Shown piece by piece: positions 15,232 through 23,186 of a DNA stretch of 64,000 nucleotides. Each line of letters begins with the position of its first letter. Position 1 is the stretch's first letter. Source of the DNA: DAOPXV01 sp964551445. GTDB lineage: Bacteria; Muiribacteriota; UBA9980. A model generated the notes under the pieces. That model was not told where the DNA came from, ran no database searches, and was given only the letters and a program-made list of their open reading frames with translations. The DNA lies in the NCBI GenBank assembly GCA_964551445.1, contig CAZKCG010000023.1, forward strand, positions 1 to 64,000, given 5' to 3'. Both the position numbers and the translations under genes were made by a program.

Positions 15232-16653
15232 ATGAATATACTTTTAATCAATGTTTCATTAAGACCGGAGTCAAAACTCAAACTTTTCCCGCTCGGCCTG
15301 GCTTATATCGCTACGGCCATGAAAAAGGCTGGATACGGCTTTGACCTTCTTGATATAGATCTTTACAGATATTCAGATGATCATATCCGCGAATTTATAA
15401 ATAAAAAGAAATACGACGTCGTCTGCATGGGTTGTCTCGTCACCGGATATAAGCGCGTAAAATGGCTTTGTTCGGTCGTTAAAGAGTCCAACCCGGATGC
15501 CGTTACGATCGTCGGTAACTCTGTCGCCACCTCCGTTCCCGATATTTTGCTGACTAAGACCAAAGCCGATATAGCCGTTATGGGAGAGGGCGATATAACC
15601 ATCGTAGAGCTTTTGAACGCGATAGAAAAATCAAAGCCCGTCGATAGCATCGCGGGAATATGCATCTTGAAGGACGGGAAGGTCTTTCATACGGCTAAAA
15701 GACAGTATATTAAAGACCTTTCAACGCTTCCATTCGTCGATTATGAGATATTCGACATCCAGGAATACCTTAAATATTCCAATTTGATGGTCAATGAACC
15801 TCTGCCGGTGCCGCGCGAACAGATCCGCGTGCTGCCTTTGAATACGGCGCGCGGCTGTATCGCCAGATGCACTTTCTGCTATCACGTCTTCAAGGACGCG
15901 CCCTTCAGACCGAGGCCCGTTTCATCTCTTTTGGACGAGATAGAACACCTGATAAAAAAATATTCGCTAACTCATATATTCTTTTATGACGAACTTAGTT
16001 TTCACACTAAAAAACTCGCGCTGGAATTCGCCGAAGGCATTCTTGAACGCGGGTTGAAATTTTACTGGGATACGAACTGCCGCGGCAATCTTTTTAATGA
16101 GGATTCGGACGTTGAGATACTTCTTAAAATGAAGGAAGCCGGATGCATGATCGTGGGCTATTCACTCGAATCGGCCGTTCCGGAAATATTGAAGGAAATG
16201 AACAAGCACATGAGCGTTGAGGAATTCACGCGTCAGACTCAGTTGGTTTATAAATCGGGTATGGCCGTCGGCACGAGCATAGTCCTTGGGTATCCGCAGG
16301 AAACTCCCGAAACCATTCATCAGACAATGCAGTGCTGCATCGATAATAATATATACCCGTCCACTGGATATCTGCTGCCGCAGCCCGGTTCGAAGATGTT
16401 TGACTATGCCGTCGAAAACGGATTTATAAAGGATATCGAGCAATATCTTCTGGCGATGGGCGACCGTCAGGACCTGAGGATAAATATGACCAAAATGACC
16501 GACAGCGAGTTCGAGGAATGCGTAAAAAAAGAACTTGCGAGATGCAACCGCGAGCTGAAGGTCGGCCTGGATGAGAACGCGCTTATAAAAACTCAGCATT
16601 TGAGGGCGCCGGAGGAAAAGAGAAAAGAGGCAAAAGACCGCAAAAAAATGTAG
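15232..16653 (+). CDS. B12-binding domain/radical SAM protein
   Basis: A 473-residue protein. The N-terminal cobalamin-binding-type domain (residues 1-130; NILLINVSLRP, PLGLAYIATAMKKAGY, VVCMGCLVTGY) is followed by a radical SAM domain with the 4Fe-4S motif CIARCTFC (C209, C213, C216). The start at 15232 follows AGGAG; an upstream in-frame ATG would add 16 residues with no binding site. Family members carry out methyl transfers or rearrangements on sugars, lipids and peptides. The position between the acetyltransferase and the synthase suggests modification of the same glycan, but the substrate cannot be read. Confidence 0.88.
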   Translation: MNILLINVSLRPESKLKLFPLGLAYIATAMKKAGYGFDLLDIDLYRYSDDHIREFINKKKYDVVCMGCLVTGYKRVKWLCSVVKESNPDAVTIVGNSVATSVPDILLTKTKADIAVMGEGDITIVELLNAIEKSKPVDSIAGICILKDGKVFHTAKRQYIKDLSTLPFVDYEIFDIQEYLKYSNLMVNEPLPVPREQIRVLPLNTARGCIARCTFCYHVFKDAPFRPRPVSSLLDEIEHLIKKYSLTHIFFYDELSFHTKKLALEFAEGILERGLKFYWDTNCRGNLFNEDSDVEILLKMKEAGCMIVGYSLESAVPEILKEMNKHMSVEEFTRQTQLVYKSGMAVGTSIVLGYPQETPETIHQTMQCCIDNNIYPSTGYLLPQPGSKMFDYAVENGFIKDIEQYLLAMGDRQDLRINMTKMTDSEFEECVKKELARCNRELKVGLDENALIKTQHLRAPEEKRKEAKDRKKM

Positions 16654-16688
16654 ACCGCGCGCGGCGCAAAACTTTCCGAGAGGTAGAT

Positions 16689-17738
16689 ATGAAAAGCGAA
16701 TTTTATATAAAAGACAGAAAGATAGGCGGCGGGGCGCCGGCTTATATCATCGCGGAGATCGGCATAAATCACAACGGTTCGAAGGAAACTCTGAAGGAAA
16801 TGATAGACGCCATAGCGAAAACAGGCGCGGATGCGGTCAAACTTCAGACATTTAAGCCGGAAGATGTTGTGACCGACGAGAGCGTTCTTTATACCTATGA
16901 AGAGAACGGGAAAAAAGTGACGGAGCCTATAATCGATATCTTCAGGCGCGTCGAAACGAAGCTCGAGTGGCACAAAGAAATATTCGAATATGCTGATAAA
17001 TCAGGATTGACGATATTTTCGACGGCCTGCGATCCGGAGTCGATAATTTTTCTCAATAAGCTCGGAATGCCGGCTTTTAAAATGGGGTCGGACGACCTGA
17101 CGAATATTCCGCTTATTGAATATATAGCGGGGATGAAAAAGCCGTTCATAATATCGACGGGAATGGCCACTATGGCCGAGATCGACGAAGCGGTACGCGC
17201 CATAGAGGGACGCGGCAATGAACAGATCGGGATTTTGCACTGCGTTTCCAATTATCCGACCGACCATAAGGATTGTAACTTAAGGTGCATCAAGACGATA
17301 AAAAAATGCTTCGGTTATCCGGCCGGGTATTCCGACCATACGGCTGGAGTTTCAGCTTCCGTCGCGGCCGTCGCGCTCGGCGCCGAGATCATCGAAAAAC
17401 ATTTCACGCTCGATAAGAAAATGAAAGGGCCCGACCAGTTCTTCTCGGCCGATCCTGCGGAATTTAAACTGATGGTCGATTGTATCCGCGAAACCGAGGC
17501 GGCGCTCGGAAGCCCCGTAAAAAAATTCGTGGCACGGGAAGCCGAAATGAGGGTCAGCTGCAGGCGCGGAATAGTGGCGTCGCGCGATATAGCCGCGGGC
17601 GAGGAATTTAGCGAGGATAATATATCGTTGAAACGGCCCGCGAAAGGGCTTCCGCCTGCGGATTATAAAAGCGTCATAGGGCGCACGGCGCAAAAAGATA
17701 TTAAAAAATTCGATCCGGTCACGCTGGATTGTATTTAA
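16689..17738 (+). CDS. pseI: NeuB/PseI family nonulosonic acid synthase
   Basis: It condenses phosphoenolpyruvate with a six-carbon amino sugar to make a nine-carbon sialic-type acid. The TIM-barrel part (residues 1-280) has YIIAEIGINHNGS, DAVKLQTFKPEDV, FSTACD and the motif SDHTAG with EKHFTLDK. The C-terminal antifreeze/SAF domain (about 285-349) has RGIVASRDIAAGEEFSEDNI. GAGAGG precedes the ATG. PseG and an SpsF-type cytidylyltransferase are in the same locus, favouring pseudaminic-type product; NeuB (Neu5Ac) or LegI (legionaminic acid) are alternatives. A terminator begins inside its stop codon. Confidence 0.9.
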   Translation: MKSEFYIKDRKIGGGAPAYIIAEIGINHNGSKETLKEMIDAIAKTGADAVKLQTFKPEDVVTDESVLYTYEENGKKVTEPIIDIFRRVETKLEWHKEIFEYADKSGLTIFSTACDPESIIFLNKLGMPAFKMGSDDLTNIPLIEYIAGMKKPFIISTGMATMAEIDEAVRAIEGRGNEQIGILHCVSNYPTDHKDCNLRCIKTIKKCFGYPAGYSDHTAGVSASVAAVALGAEIIEKHFTLDKKMKGPDQFFSADPAEFKLMVDCIRETEAALGSPVKKFVAREAEMRVSCRRGIVASRDIAAGEEFSEDNISLKRPAKGLPPADYKSVIGRTAQKDIKKFDPVTLDCI

Positions 17739-17768
17739 AATGCCAAACACGAACGTGTTTGGCATTTT
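17737..17768 (+). terminator. Strong terminator after the sugar operon
   Basis: A perfect 14-bp stem (AAAATGCCAAACAC with GTGTTTGGCATTTT) has the loop GAAC. It starts within the stop codon of the synthase gene and ends in four T. The A-run on the other arm lets it also work for the convergent minus-strand genes. Confidence 0.92.
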
Positions 17769-18006
17769 AGTGAAAAGATAAAAGTGAAGAGTGAAGAGTT
17801 AATGTAGGCGCGGCATTTTGCCGCGCTTATTTTAAAAGATGCTTTGGTTAAACTATAGAAAAGTTAAAGACTGGCACACCCGGTACGCTTTCACTAAATA
17901 AAGAAAAGATTTCAAAAATCCCCTCTTAAAATTGTCAGAAAATCCTCAACTATTCACTATTCTTTGTTCACTGTTCTTTATTTTCTTTTTCTCGCGTTCC
18001 GTCGTT
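17769..18006. repeat. Intergenic region with possible small repeat element
   Basis: The 240 bases between convergent genes hold no credible gene. Near the left end AGTGAAGAGTT (17792-17802) resembles, inverted, AACTATTCACT at the right end (about 17949-17959). A second hairpin, GCGCGGCA/TGCCGCGC with loop TTT at 17808-17826, follows the left end. This could be a degraded miniature element; a single copy gives no proof. Confidence 0.3.
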
Positions 18007-18627
18007 TTATTTATACATGATGATCGTGAAATCGTGGGTCATGTAGTCATGACGGAGCGTCACTTTTTTGCAGATGCTTTTACAGAATTCGAAAATTTCC
18101 GCGGGGTCGTAATAATAATAGACTTCTTCGGTGAAGTCGGCGTATTTACTTAGCATTGAGACGGCCGCGGCTTTTTTTGACATCTGAAGCATTTTTTGCA
18201 GGATGTCTTTTATCATTTTATCATTTACGCCGAGATTGATGTTGAAGGCGCCGGATGAGATCACATAATCATATTTTTCAGTGTTTTTTGCTTCCAGTAC
18301 GTCGCCTGTTTTAAATTTCACTCCGGCGGCTTTTTTAAAACGCGCCTGCGCCCCTTCTATCATCTCGTCGCAGATATCGACGCCGGTGTAGTTCACTTTC
18401 TTATCATTCATCTGAAGGTATTTTAAAAATTCGCCCAGGCCGCAGCCGACATCGAGCAGCGTGGAGCCGTCGAGTTCGCCTATGGCGGATAAGACATCGA
18501 ATCTGGCGTATTGAGAGGCTTGAGAGCCCCAGTTCACCGCTTCATAGGAATCGCCGAACTTTTTAAACTCCGCGGCGAAGAAGGTCCTTATTTTTTTCTT
18601 TGATGAAGCCAGAAATTTTTTATCCAT
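18007..18627 (-). CDS. Class I SAM-dependent methyltransferase (paralogue A)
   Basis: A 206-residue cytoplasmic protein. SAM motif I is LLDVGCGLGEFLKYL (about residues 58-72), with the acidic end of strand 2 in VDICDEMIEGA. Later motifs include DYVISSGAFNINLG and a conserved C-terminal HDYMTHDFTIIMYK. Starting 21 bases after the Pse-associated methylase gene, it is probably in one operon with it. It is about two-thirds identical by eye to the gene at 19559, so the pair arose by duplication. The substrate is unknown; location suggests a glycan or flagellin target. Confidence 0.85.
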   Translation of the reverse strand: MDKKFLASSKKKIRTFFAAEFKKFGDSYEAVNWGSQASQYARFDVLSAIGELDGSTLLDVGCGLGEFLKYLQMNDKKVNYTGVDICDEMIEGAQARFKKAAGVKFKTGDVLEAKNTEKYDYVISSGAFNINLGVNDKMIKDILQKMLQMSKKAAAVSMLSKYADFTEEVYYYYDPAEIFEFCKSICKKVTLRHDYMTHDFTIIMYK

Positions 18628-18648
18628 AAGGGTTTAACTCTCCAAACT

Positions 18649-19290
18649 TTATATTTTTTCGAGTAAATACATTGAATCGATATTGGCGCAATTCACATAT
18701 TTGTATCTTATTTCTTTCACGAGCTTCAAATTTTTGAAATTTTCAAGGTAAGCTCGGGCGAAATCGGTTTTCCACATGAAGCCTTCATGTCCGCGATAAT
18801 TTAAGCGCTCGCATTTTTCCGAAAAATATTCGAATCCCCAGATGTATTTTTTCGAGCATCTAACTATTTCCGACATGGCTTTAAGATGATCTTCGGGAGC
18901 GATATGTATAAGAACGCCCGAAGTGAAGACCATGTCGAAATAAGCGTCCTTGAAGGGAATGTCGAAGATCGACCCCTGGATGGTCCTTGCGAACGGCACG
19001 TTTGAATGTGATTTTTCGATGGCGTCCTGCTGTATGTCGATGCCGTAAAAATCCTTGATATTGGTCATCTGTTTTAAATGTTTTATCTGGCCGCCGACAT
19101 TGCATCCTGCTTCGAGGATCTTATTGATATCGAGGTCTTTCAGAAATTCGAGGTTCATTTGCGTGCGGCTTATGCCGAACTCTTTTATGAAATATTCGTC
19201 CGCCGCTTCCACGGTGAAAAAATTTCTGTCATTGTATTCTTTTCCGAATTCCGAACTCCAGAATTTTTCCTGATCGGTAGATGGTTTCAT
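18649..19290 (-). CDS. Pseudaminic acid biosynthesis-associated methyltransferase
   Basis: A 213-residue protein. The N-terminal signature KPSTDQEKFWSSEFGKEYNDRN is characteristic of the methylase family found beside pseudaminic acid genes. SAM motif I is ILEAGCNVGGQIKHL, and the later motif is FDMVFTSGVLIHI. The start at 19290 has AAGGGGAT at 8 bases upstream; a longer frame reaching 19359 would include 23 AT-rich leader residues and is rejected. It lies on the strand opposite the pseG/pseI operon, with its own promoter at 19350-19379. It probably methylates the nonulosonic acid or its carrier; the chemistry has not been proved for the family. Confidence 0.85.
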   Translation of the reverse strand: MKPSTDQEKFWSSEFGKEYNDRNFFTVEAADEYFIKEFGISRTQMNLEFLKDLDINKILEAGCNVGGQIKHLKQMTNIKDFYGIDIQQDAIEKSHSNVPFARTIQGSIFDIPFKDAYFDMVFTSGVLIHIAPEDHLKAMSEIVRCSKKYIWGFEYFSEKCERLNYRGHEGFMWKTDFARAYLENFKNLKLVKEIRYKYVNCANIDSMYLLEKI

Positions 19291-19349
19291 TGAAAATATC
19301 CCCTTTTTCATATAAAAATTCGTGAATTTTTTAAGTAAATATATATTTA

Positions 19350-19379
19350 AATATAGCACATTCAGCGCTTTAAAGTCAA
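19350..19379 (-). promoter_or_regulatory. Sigma70-type promoter for Pse methylase operon
   Basis: On the minus strand TTGACT (19374-19379) is 18 bases from TATATT (19350-19355), which is preceded by TGC as an extended -10. The predicted start gives a leader of about 53 bases before the ATG at 19290. The same arrangement, with TTGACTTTAAA, recurs upstream of the paralogue at 19559. Confidence 0.75.
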
Positions 19380-19558
19380 CCGGCGCGGAAAAGAAGGGTG
19401 TTAAAAGGCGGCCGTTTGAACGGCGTACGCATATTTTTTACCGTGCGGGCCGGTGCAGTAAAAAAAGCCGGAAAAGAAGAAAACGGAAAAGAGGATAAAA
19501 CCGGCCTGTTATGTAATGCGCTTTAAGGCATGATGTTTTCCGCGCGCCGCTTCCCGAA

Positions 19559-20182
19559 CTAACTTTTGTACATGACGACGGTGAAATCGTGGGCCATATA
19601 GTCGTGCCTCAAAACCACCTTTTCGCAAATGGTTTTGCAGAATTTGAAAATTTCGCACGGATCGTAGTAATAATAAAGAGGGTCCGTGCACCGTTCGTAT
19701 TCGCTGAGCATCGAGACCGCGGCGGCGGCGCCGGCCATGTAGTACATTTTTCTAAGGACCTCTTTTATCATTTTATCGTTGGCGCCCAGGTTCATGTTAA
19801 ACGCGCCGGATGAGACGACATAGTCGTATTTGGGCGGGTTTTTGATCTCGAGGATGTCGCCGGTCATAAATTTCGCGTCAGGAGTTTTCCTGAAATGTTC
19901 TTTCGCGCCGGTGATCATCTCTTCGCAGATGTCGATGCCGGTGTAGGCCACTTTTTTCTTGTTCAGTTTAATATATTTTAAAAGATCGCCAAGGCCGCAT
20001 CCGATATCTAGGACCTTTTTGCCTTCGAATTCGCCGATGCTTAAAAGGACCTCGAATCTGGCGTATTGAGAGATCTGCGATTCCCAGTTGAGGGATTCAT
20101 AAGAATAACCGAATTTTTCAAATTCGCCCGCGAAGAAGGCGCGGATCTTTTTTTGCGATGAAGCTAGAAATTTTGTGTCCAC
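19559..20182 (-). CDS. Class I SAM-dependent methyltransferase (paralogue B)
   Basis: A 207-residue paralogue of the protein encoded at 18007, alignable end to end: DTKFLASSQKKIRAFF, motif I VLDIGCGLGDLLKYI, DYVVSSGAFNMNLG, and the tail HDYMAHDFTVVMYKS. The GTG at 20182 is chosen because AGGAGA lies about ten bases upstream and it aligns with the ATG of the paralogue. A TTG at 20191 is one base from that site and is rejected. It has its own promoter. The two copies flank the Pse-associated methylase gene. The substrate is unknown. Confidence 0.85.
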   Translation of the reverse strand: MDTKFLASSQKKIRAFFAGEFEKFGYSYESLNWESQISQYARFEVLLSIGEFEGKKVLDIGCGLGDLLKYIKLNKKKVAYTGIDICEEMITGAKEHFRKTPDAKFMTGDILEIKNPPKYDYVVSSGAFNMNLGANDKMIKEVLRKMYYMAGAAAAVSMLSEYERCTDPLYYYYDPCEIFKFCKTICEKVVLRHDYMAHDFTVVMYKS

Positions 20183-20241
20183 TGAAAACAACTCTCCTGA
20201 TATATTGCAAAATCTTCGTTTTTAAAGTGAAATTCCGCTGT

Positions 20242-20271
20242 AATATAACATAAACGGCGGTTTAAAGTCAA
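20242..20271 (-). promoter_or_regulatory. Sigma70-type promoter for methyltransferase B
   Basis: Minus-strand TTGACT (20266-20271), an 18-base spacer and TATATT (20242-20247) with an extended TGT. It copies the layout of the promoter at 19350, including TTTAAA after the -35 box, suggesting that promoter and gene were duplicated together. Confidence 0.75.
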
Positions 20272-20355
20272 TAATTTCAAAACGGCGCGTCAAAATGGCC
20301 GTTTCCGGCTTTCAAAAGACGGTGAAAATTATATTGGCCGTCCGTTTCAATAATG

Positions 20356-20384
20356 TTGACTTTTGCCACAAAATCTGGTATTAT
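20356..20384 (+). promoter_or_regulatory. Promoter of pilus operon, predicted leaderless start
   Basis: TTGACT (20356-20361), a 17-base spacer and TATTAT (20379-20384) with TGG as an extended -10. Transcription would begin near 20391, only about two bases before the ATG at 20393. Confidence 0.75.
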
Positions 20385-20392
20385 CAAGCATT

Positions 20393-21235
20393 ATGCTAAT
20401 AGATTTCGAAAGTATGATATCAGAATCCTTACAGATACTTGCGCCGATCATGCCGGTGCTCATCGTCATGTTCGGGCTGCTGGTCGGATCGTTTCTGAAC
20501 GTGTGCATTTACCGGCTCGCCAAGAACGAATCGGTGGTTTATCCGAACTCGCACTGTCCGAAATGCTGGACGCAGCTTCGCCCTGTCGATCTTGTGCCGG
20601 TGCTCAGCTATGTTTTTCTGGGCGGCAGATGCCGTTACTGTAAACAGAAGATCTCGCCGAGATACGCGTGCGTCGAGCTTTTGACGGCATTCATTTTTTT
20701 TATGGCCTATGAAATTTGCGGGTTTAATTTCAAACTCGCCGTATACCTCTTTCTTTTCAGTGTTTTTATAGTTATCTCATTCATCGACTGGGACTGGCAG
20801 ATAATCCCGGATCAGATAACCATAAACGGAATGTTTCTGGGGCTTTTCATCGCCTATCTGACATGGCTTTATCCCGATCCGAAATCGCTCACTTTTTACA
20901 CTCCGTTAAACGACTCGATCTGGGGCGTTTTAAGCGGGGGCGGCCTGCTATATTCGGTTTCGGTTTTGAGCGGGGGCGGAATGGGCGGAGGCGACGTCAA
21001 ACTCGCGGCGCTCATAGGCGCTTTTCTGGGCTGGAAAACCGTTCTGATAGGACTTTTACTGGCCTGCTTCATCGGATCGTTCTTCGGCGTCGCGATGATA
21101 CTTTTAAAAATTAAAAAACGCAGGGATTATATAGCTTTCGGGCCGTATATAGCCATGGGTACCATGATCGTTATGATATACGGGTGCGATAATATAATTA
21201 ACCTTTATTGCCGGCTGACTTTGAGCGGTTATTGA
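20393..21235 (+). CDS. pilD: Prepilin peptidase (type IV leader peptidase)
   Basis: An inner-membrane aspartic protease (280 residues) that cleaves and N-methylates type IV prepilins and pseudopilins. It has LLVGSFLNVCIYRL at the N-terminus, the zinc-type cysteine pairs HCPKC (C55, C58) and CRYC (C80, C83), and catalytic aspartates in SFIDWD (D132) and GGGDVK (D201). About seven hydrophobic segments are present. The ATG at 20393 lies almost at the predicted transcription start, implying a leaderless message; ATG at 20414 is the alternative. Two pilin-like genes follow immediately. Confidence 0.95.
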   Translation: MLIDFESMISESLQILAPIMPVLIVMFGLLVGSFLNVCIYRLAKNESVVYPNSHCPKCWTQLRPVDLVPVLSYVFLGGRCRYCKQKISPRYACVELLTAFIFFMAYEICGFNFKLAVYLFLFSVFIVISFIDWDWQIIPDQITINGMFLGLFIAYLTWLYPDPKSLTFYTPLNDSIWGVLSGGGLLYSVSVLSGGGMGGGDVKLAALIGAFLGWKTVLIGLLLACFIGSFFGVAMILLKIKKRRDYIAFGPYIAMGTMIVMIYGCDNIINLYCRLTLSGY

Positions 21236-21240
21236 GAACT

Positions 21241-21717
21241 ATGAAAACAAAAAACTTTCGTGACGCATACGGTTTTTCATATATAGAGGTCCTGACGGCT
21301 ATCGTCATGCTCGCGGTGGTAATCATTCCCATCACGCGCCTGATACTTTTTTCGTCCTTCGGAACGCGCGAGGCGAACGAATTCGTCATAGCCTATAATC
21401 TGGCGGCCGATAAAATTGAAAATATAAAAATGCTTTCCTTCGACAAGATCGAGAACGAGGAAAACGACATATACACGAAACAGGAAGCCGAGAAAGTGCC
21501 TGATTTTCATAAGTTCATGCAGCTATATAAGAGCCGCTACAAACTCGATTATAAATATTTCGAACCGACGCACGGCATTTTCGGGCGCACCGTAACGATA
21601 GACGACAAGGTGGATCCGGTGAACACGCCGCCCAAGCTGAAAAAAATAACGGTCAACGTGTATTTGAAAAGCGACAAAAAACAGTTCGCGACCATAAATA
21701 CGCTGATAGGTGAGTAA
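21241..21717 (+). CDS. Type IV pilin-like/pseudopilin protein
   Basis: A 158-residue protein. A short basic leader ending in Gly is followed by FSYIEVLTAIVMLAVVIIPITRLILF, the class III signal cut by prepilin peptidase, with Glu at position 5 of the mature protein. The rest is a soluble C-terminal domain with no recognised motif. The start at 21241 gives a leader of usual length; an upstream GTG in frame would overlap the peptidase gene. It is likely a minor pilin or GspI-like pseudopilin, an inner-membrane protein that joins the pilus tip or pseudopilus. Confidence 0.85.
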   Translation: MKTKNFRDAYGFSYIEVLTAIVMLAVVIIPITRLILFSSFGTREANEFVIAYNLAADKIENIKMLSFDKIENEENDIYTKQEAEKVPDFHKFMQLYKSRYKLDYKYFEPTHGIFGRTVTIDDKVDPVNTPPKLKKITVNVYLKSDKKQFATINTLIGE

Positions 21718-22362
21718 GTGAAGAATTTTTTTTCCGCGGAATTTAATAAAAAAAGGGCTTTTACGCTCGTCGAAGTGATGATATCTCTCGCGCTTACGGC
21801 TTCGGTAATGACTATCGCCTATACTTTTTATTTCTTTTCGCTGCGCACGACGACCGAAGGAATGAACAAGATCGACGTGCAGAAAAAGGTCAGGATCGCC
21901 ATCGAGCATATAGCGGGCGATCTCAGGTCGGCCAAGGAAATAATCAGAATAGAACCGGGCGTGCTCGAGCTTAAAAAATTCATAGACGATAAGGAAGAGC
22001 AGGCTCATATCAATCTTTCGGGCGACACTCTGACGAGAAAGGTAAAATACGAGTGCGTTAAAAAAGGCCCGGGCCAGACGGGCGACGCTATAATGGTCGA
22101 GATCGACAACGCCAGCGGAACGCTTATGAAATTCGACTCGATCAGCGACAATATTTTCGAGGCCTATACTTTCGATCCGGATGAAAATCTTATTCTTTTC
22201 GATCACAGAGAGAACGACAGCATTATGCGCTCGAAGATATCGCTCGTCAAACTTAAATTCAGGGTAAAGCACGGTAAAACCGAGATAGTCATAAACACAT
22301 CGATAAATCCAAGATTTTTATACGGTTTCAAACAGCAGCCATACTGGAACTTCATCAAATAA
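21718..22362 (+). CDS. Type IV pilin-like/pseudopilin protein (GspJ-like)
   Basis: A 214-residue protein. The N-terminal signal is KKRAFTLVEVMISLALTASVMTIAYTFYFF. The residue before the mature Phe is Ala rather than the usual Gly, which peptidases tolerate less well. The length and the longer soluble domain resemble GspJ/PilW-type minor pilins. It begins with GTG directly after the previous stop codon, so translation is coupled. AAGGTGAG-like sequence inside the previous gene serves as binding site. It is likely a partner of the preceding pilin-like protein. Confidence 0.85.
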   Translation: MKNFFSAEFNKKRAFTLVEVMISLALTASVMTIAYTFYFFSLRTTTEGMNKIDVQKKVRIAIEHIAGDLRSAKEIIRIEPGVLELKKFIDDKEEQAHINLSGDTLTRKVKYECVKKGPGQTGDAIMVEIDNASGTLMKFDSISDNIFEAYTFDPDENLILFDHRENDSIMRSKISLVKLKFRVKHGKTEIVINTSINPRFLYGFKQQPYWNFIK

Positions 22363-22383
22363 GATATAAGGGGAATTTGAAAA

Positions 22384-23142
22384 ATGAAGGAAAAAAAAGA
22401 AAAAAAACCGGCGAAAAACGCGAAAAAAGAATTAGCGGTAGTACTGCTTTCGGGCGGAATGGATTCGGCCGTAACGGCCGCCGTCGCAGCTAAAAAATAC
22501 AGGCTCGCCTGCCTTCATCTCAACTACGGCCAGCGCACCGAAACGAAAGAACTCGAAAGTTTTTATAAGTTATGCCATAATTATTCGGTTGACGAAAGGC
22601 TTATCGTCGACGTTACGCACCTTTCACAGATAGGCGGATCCTCGCTTACCGATTTTCATATCGACGTTCCGAAGGCCAATGAATATGAACTTAAGCAGGG
22701 CGCGAGCAAGAGGGACGCCATTCCGAATACCTACGTCCCTTTCAGGAACGCGCATATTCTGGCCATCGCGGCCTCATGGTCCGAGGTCATAGGCGCGAAA
22801 AAGATATTTGTGGGGGCGGTCGCAGAGGACTCGTCAGGCTATCCCGATACCAGGCCGGAGTTTTATAAGGCGTTTGAAAAAGCCATCAAAATGGGTACGA
22901 AGCCTGGAACGAAGATCAAAATAGAGACCCCCGTCATAAATATGAAAAAATCCGAGATCGTAAAACTCGGCGTCGAGCTCCAGGTTCCGTTCGAACTCAC
23001 ATGGAGCTGTTATACCGAAAACGAGACGGCATGCGGCGTATGCGAATCCTGTGTTTTAAGGCTTCGCGGTTTTAACGACGCGAAGGTCCACGATCCTATA
23101 AAATACGACACTTCTATTTTTAACAGCGAAACCTTCGTTTAG
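22384..23142 (+). CDS. queC: 7-cyano-7-deazaguanine synthase QueC
   Basis: QueC converts 7-carboxy-7-deazaguanine to preQ0 with ATP and ammonia, for queuosine in tRNA. The PP-loop is VVLLSGGMDSAVTAA (about residues 20-34). The zinc site is in the C-terminal segment CYTENETACGVCESCVLRLRGF with four cysteines. The lysine-rich first 18 residues are an extra extension. AAGGGGA precedes the ATG. It lies between pilin genes and the PilT-like gene; no other queuosine gene is seen here and no preQ1 riboswitch was found upstream. Confidence 0.96.
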   Translation: MKEKKEKKPAKNAKKELAVVLLSGGMDSAVTAAVAAKKYRLACLHLNYGQRTETKELESFYKLCHNYSVDERLIVDVTHLSQIGGSSLTDFHIDVPKANEYELKQGASKRDAIPNTYVPFRNAHILAIAASWSEVIGAKKIFVGAVAEDSSGYPDTRPEFYKAFEKAIKMGTKPGTKIKIETPVINMKKSEIVKLGVELQVPFELTWSCYTENETACGVCESCVLRLRGFNDAKVHDPIKYDTSIFNSETFV

Positions 23143-23186
23143 TCTGCAGAATGGTTAATTTGAAGCGCCCGGCCGGGTAAGGAGCC

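Noticed and set aside
17932..18153. 73-residue plus-strand open frame in the convergent gap
   Set aside because: Most of it is antisense to the end of the methyltransferase gene at 18007, and it has no binding site.
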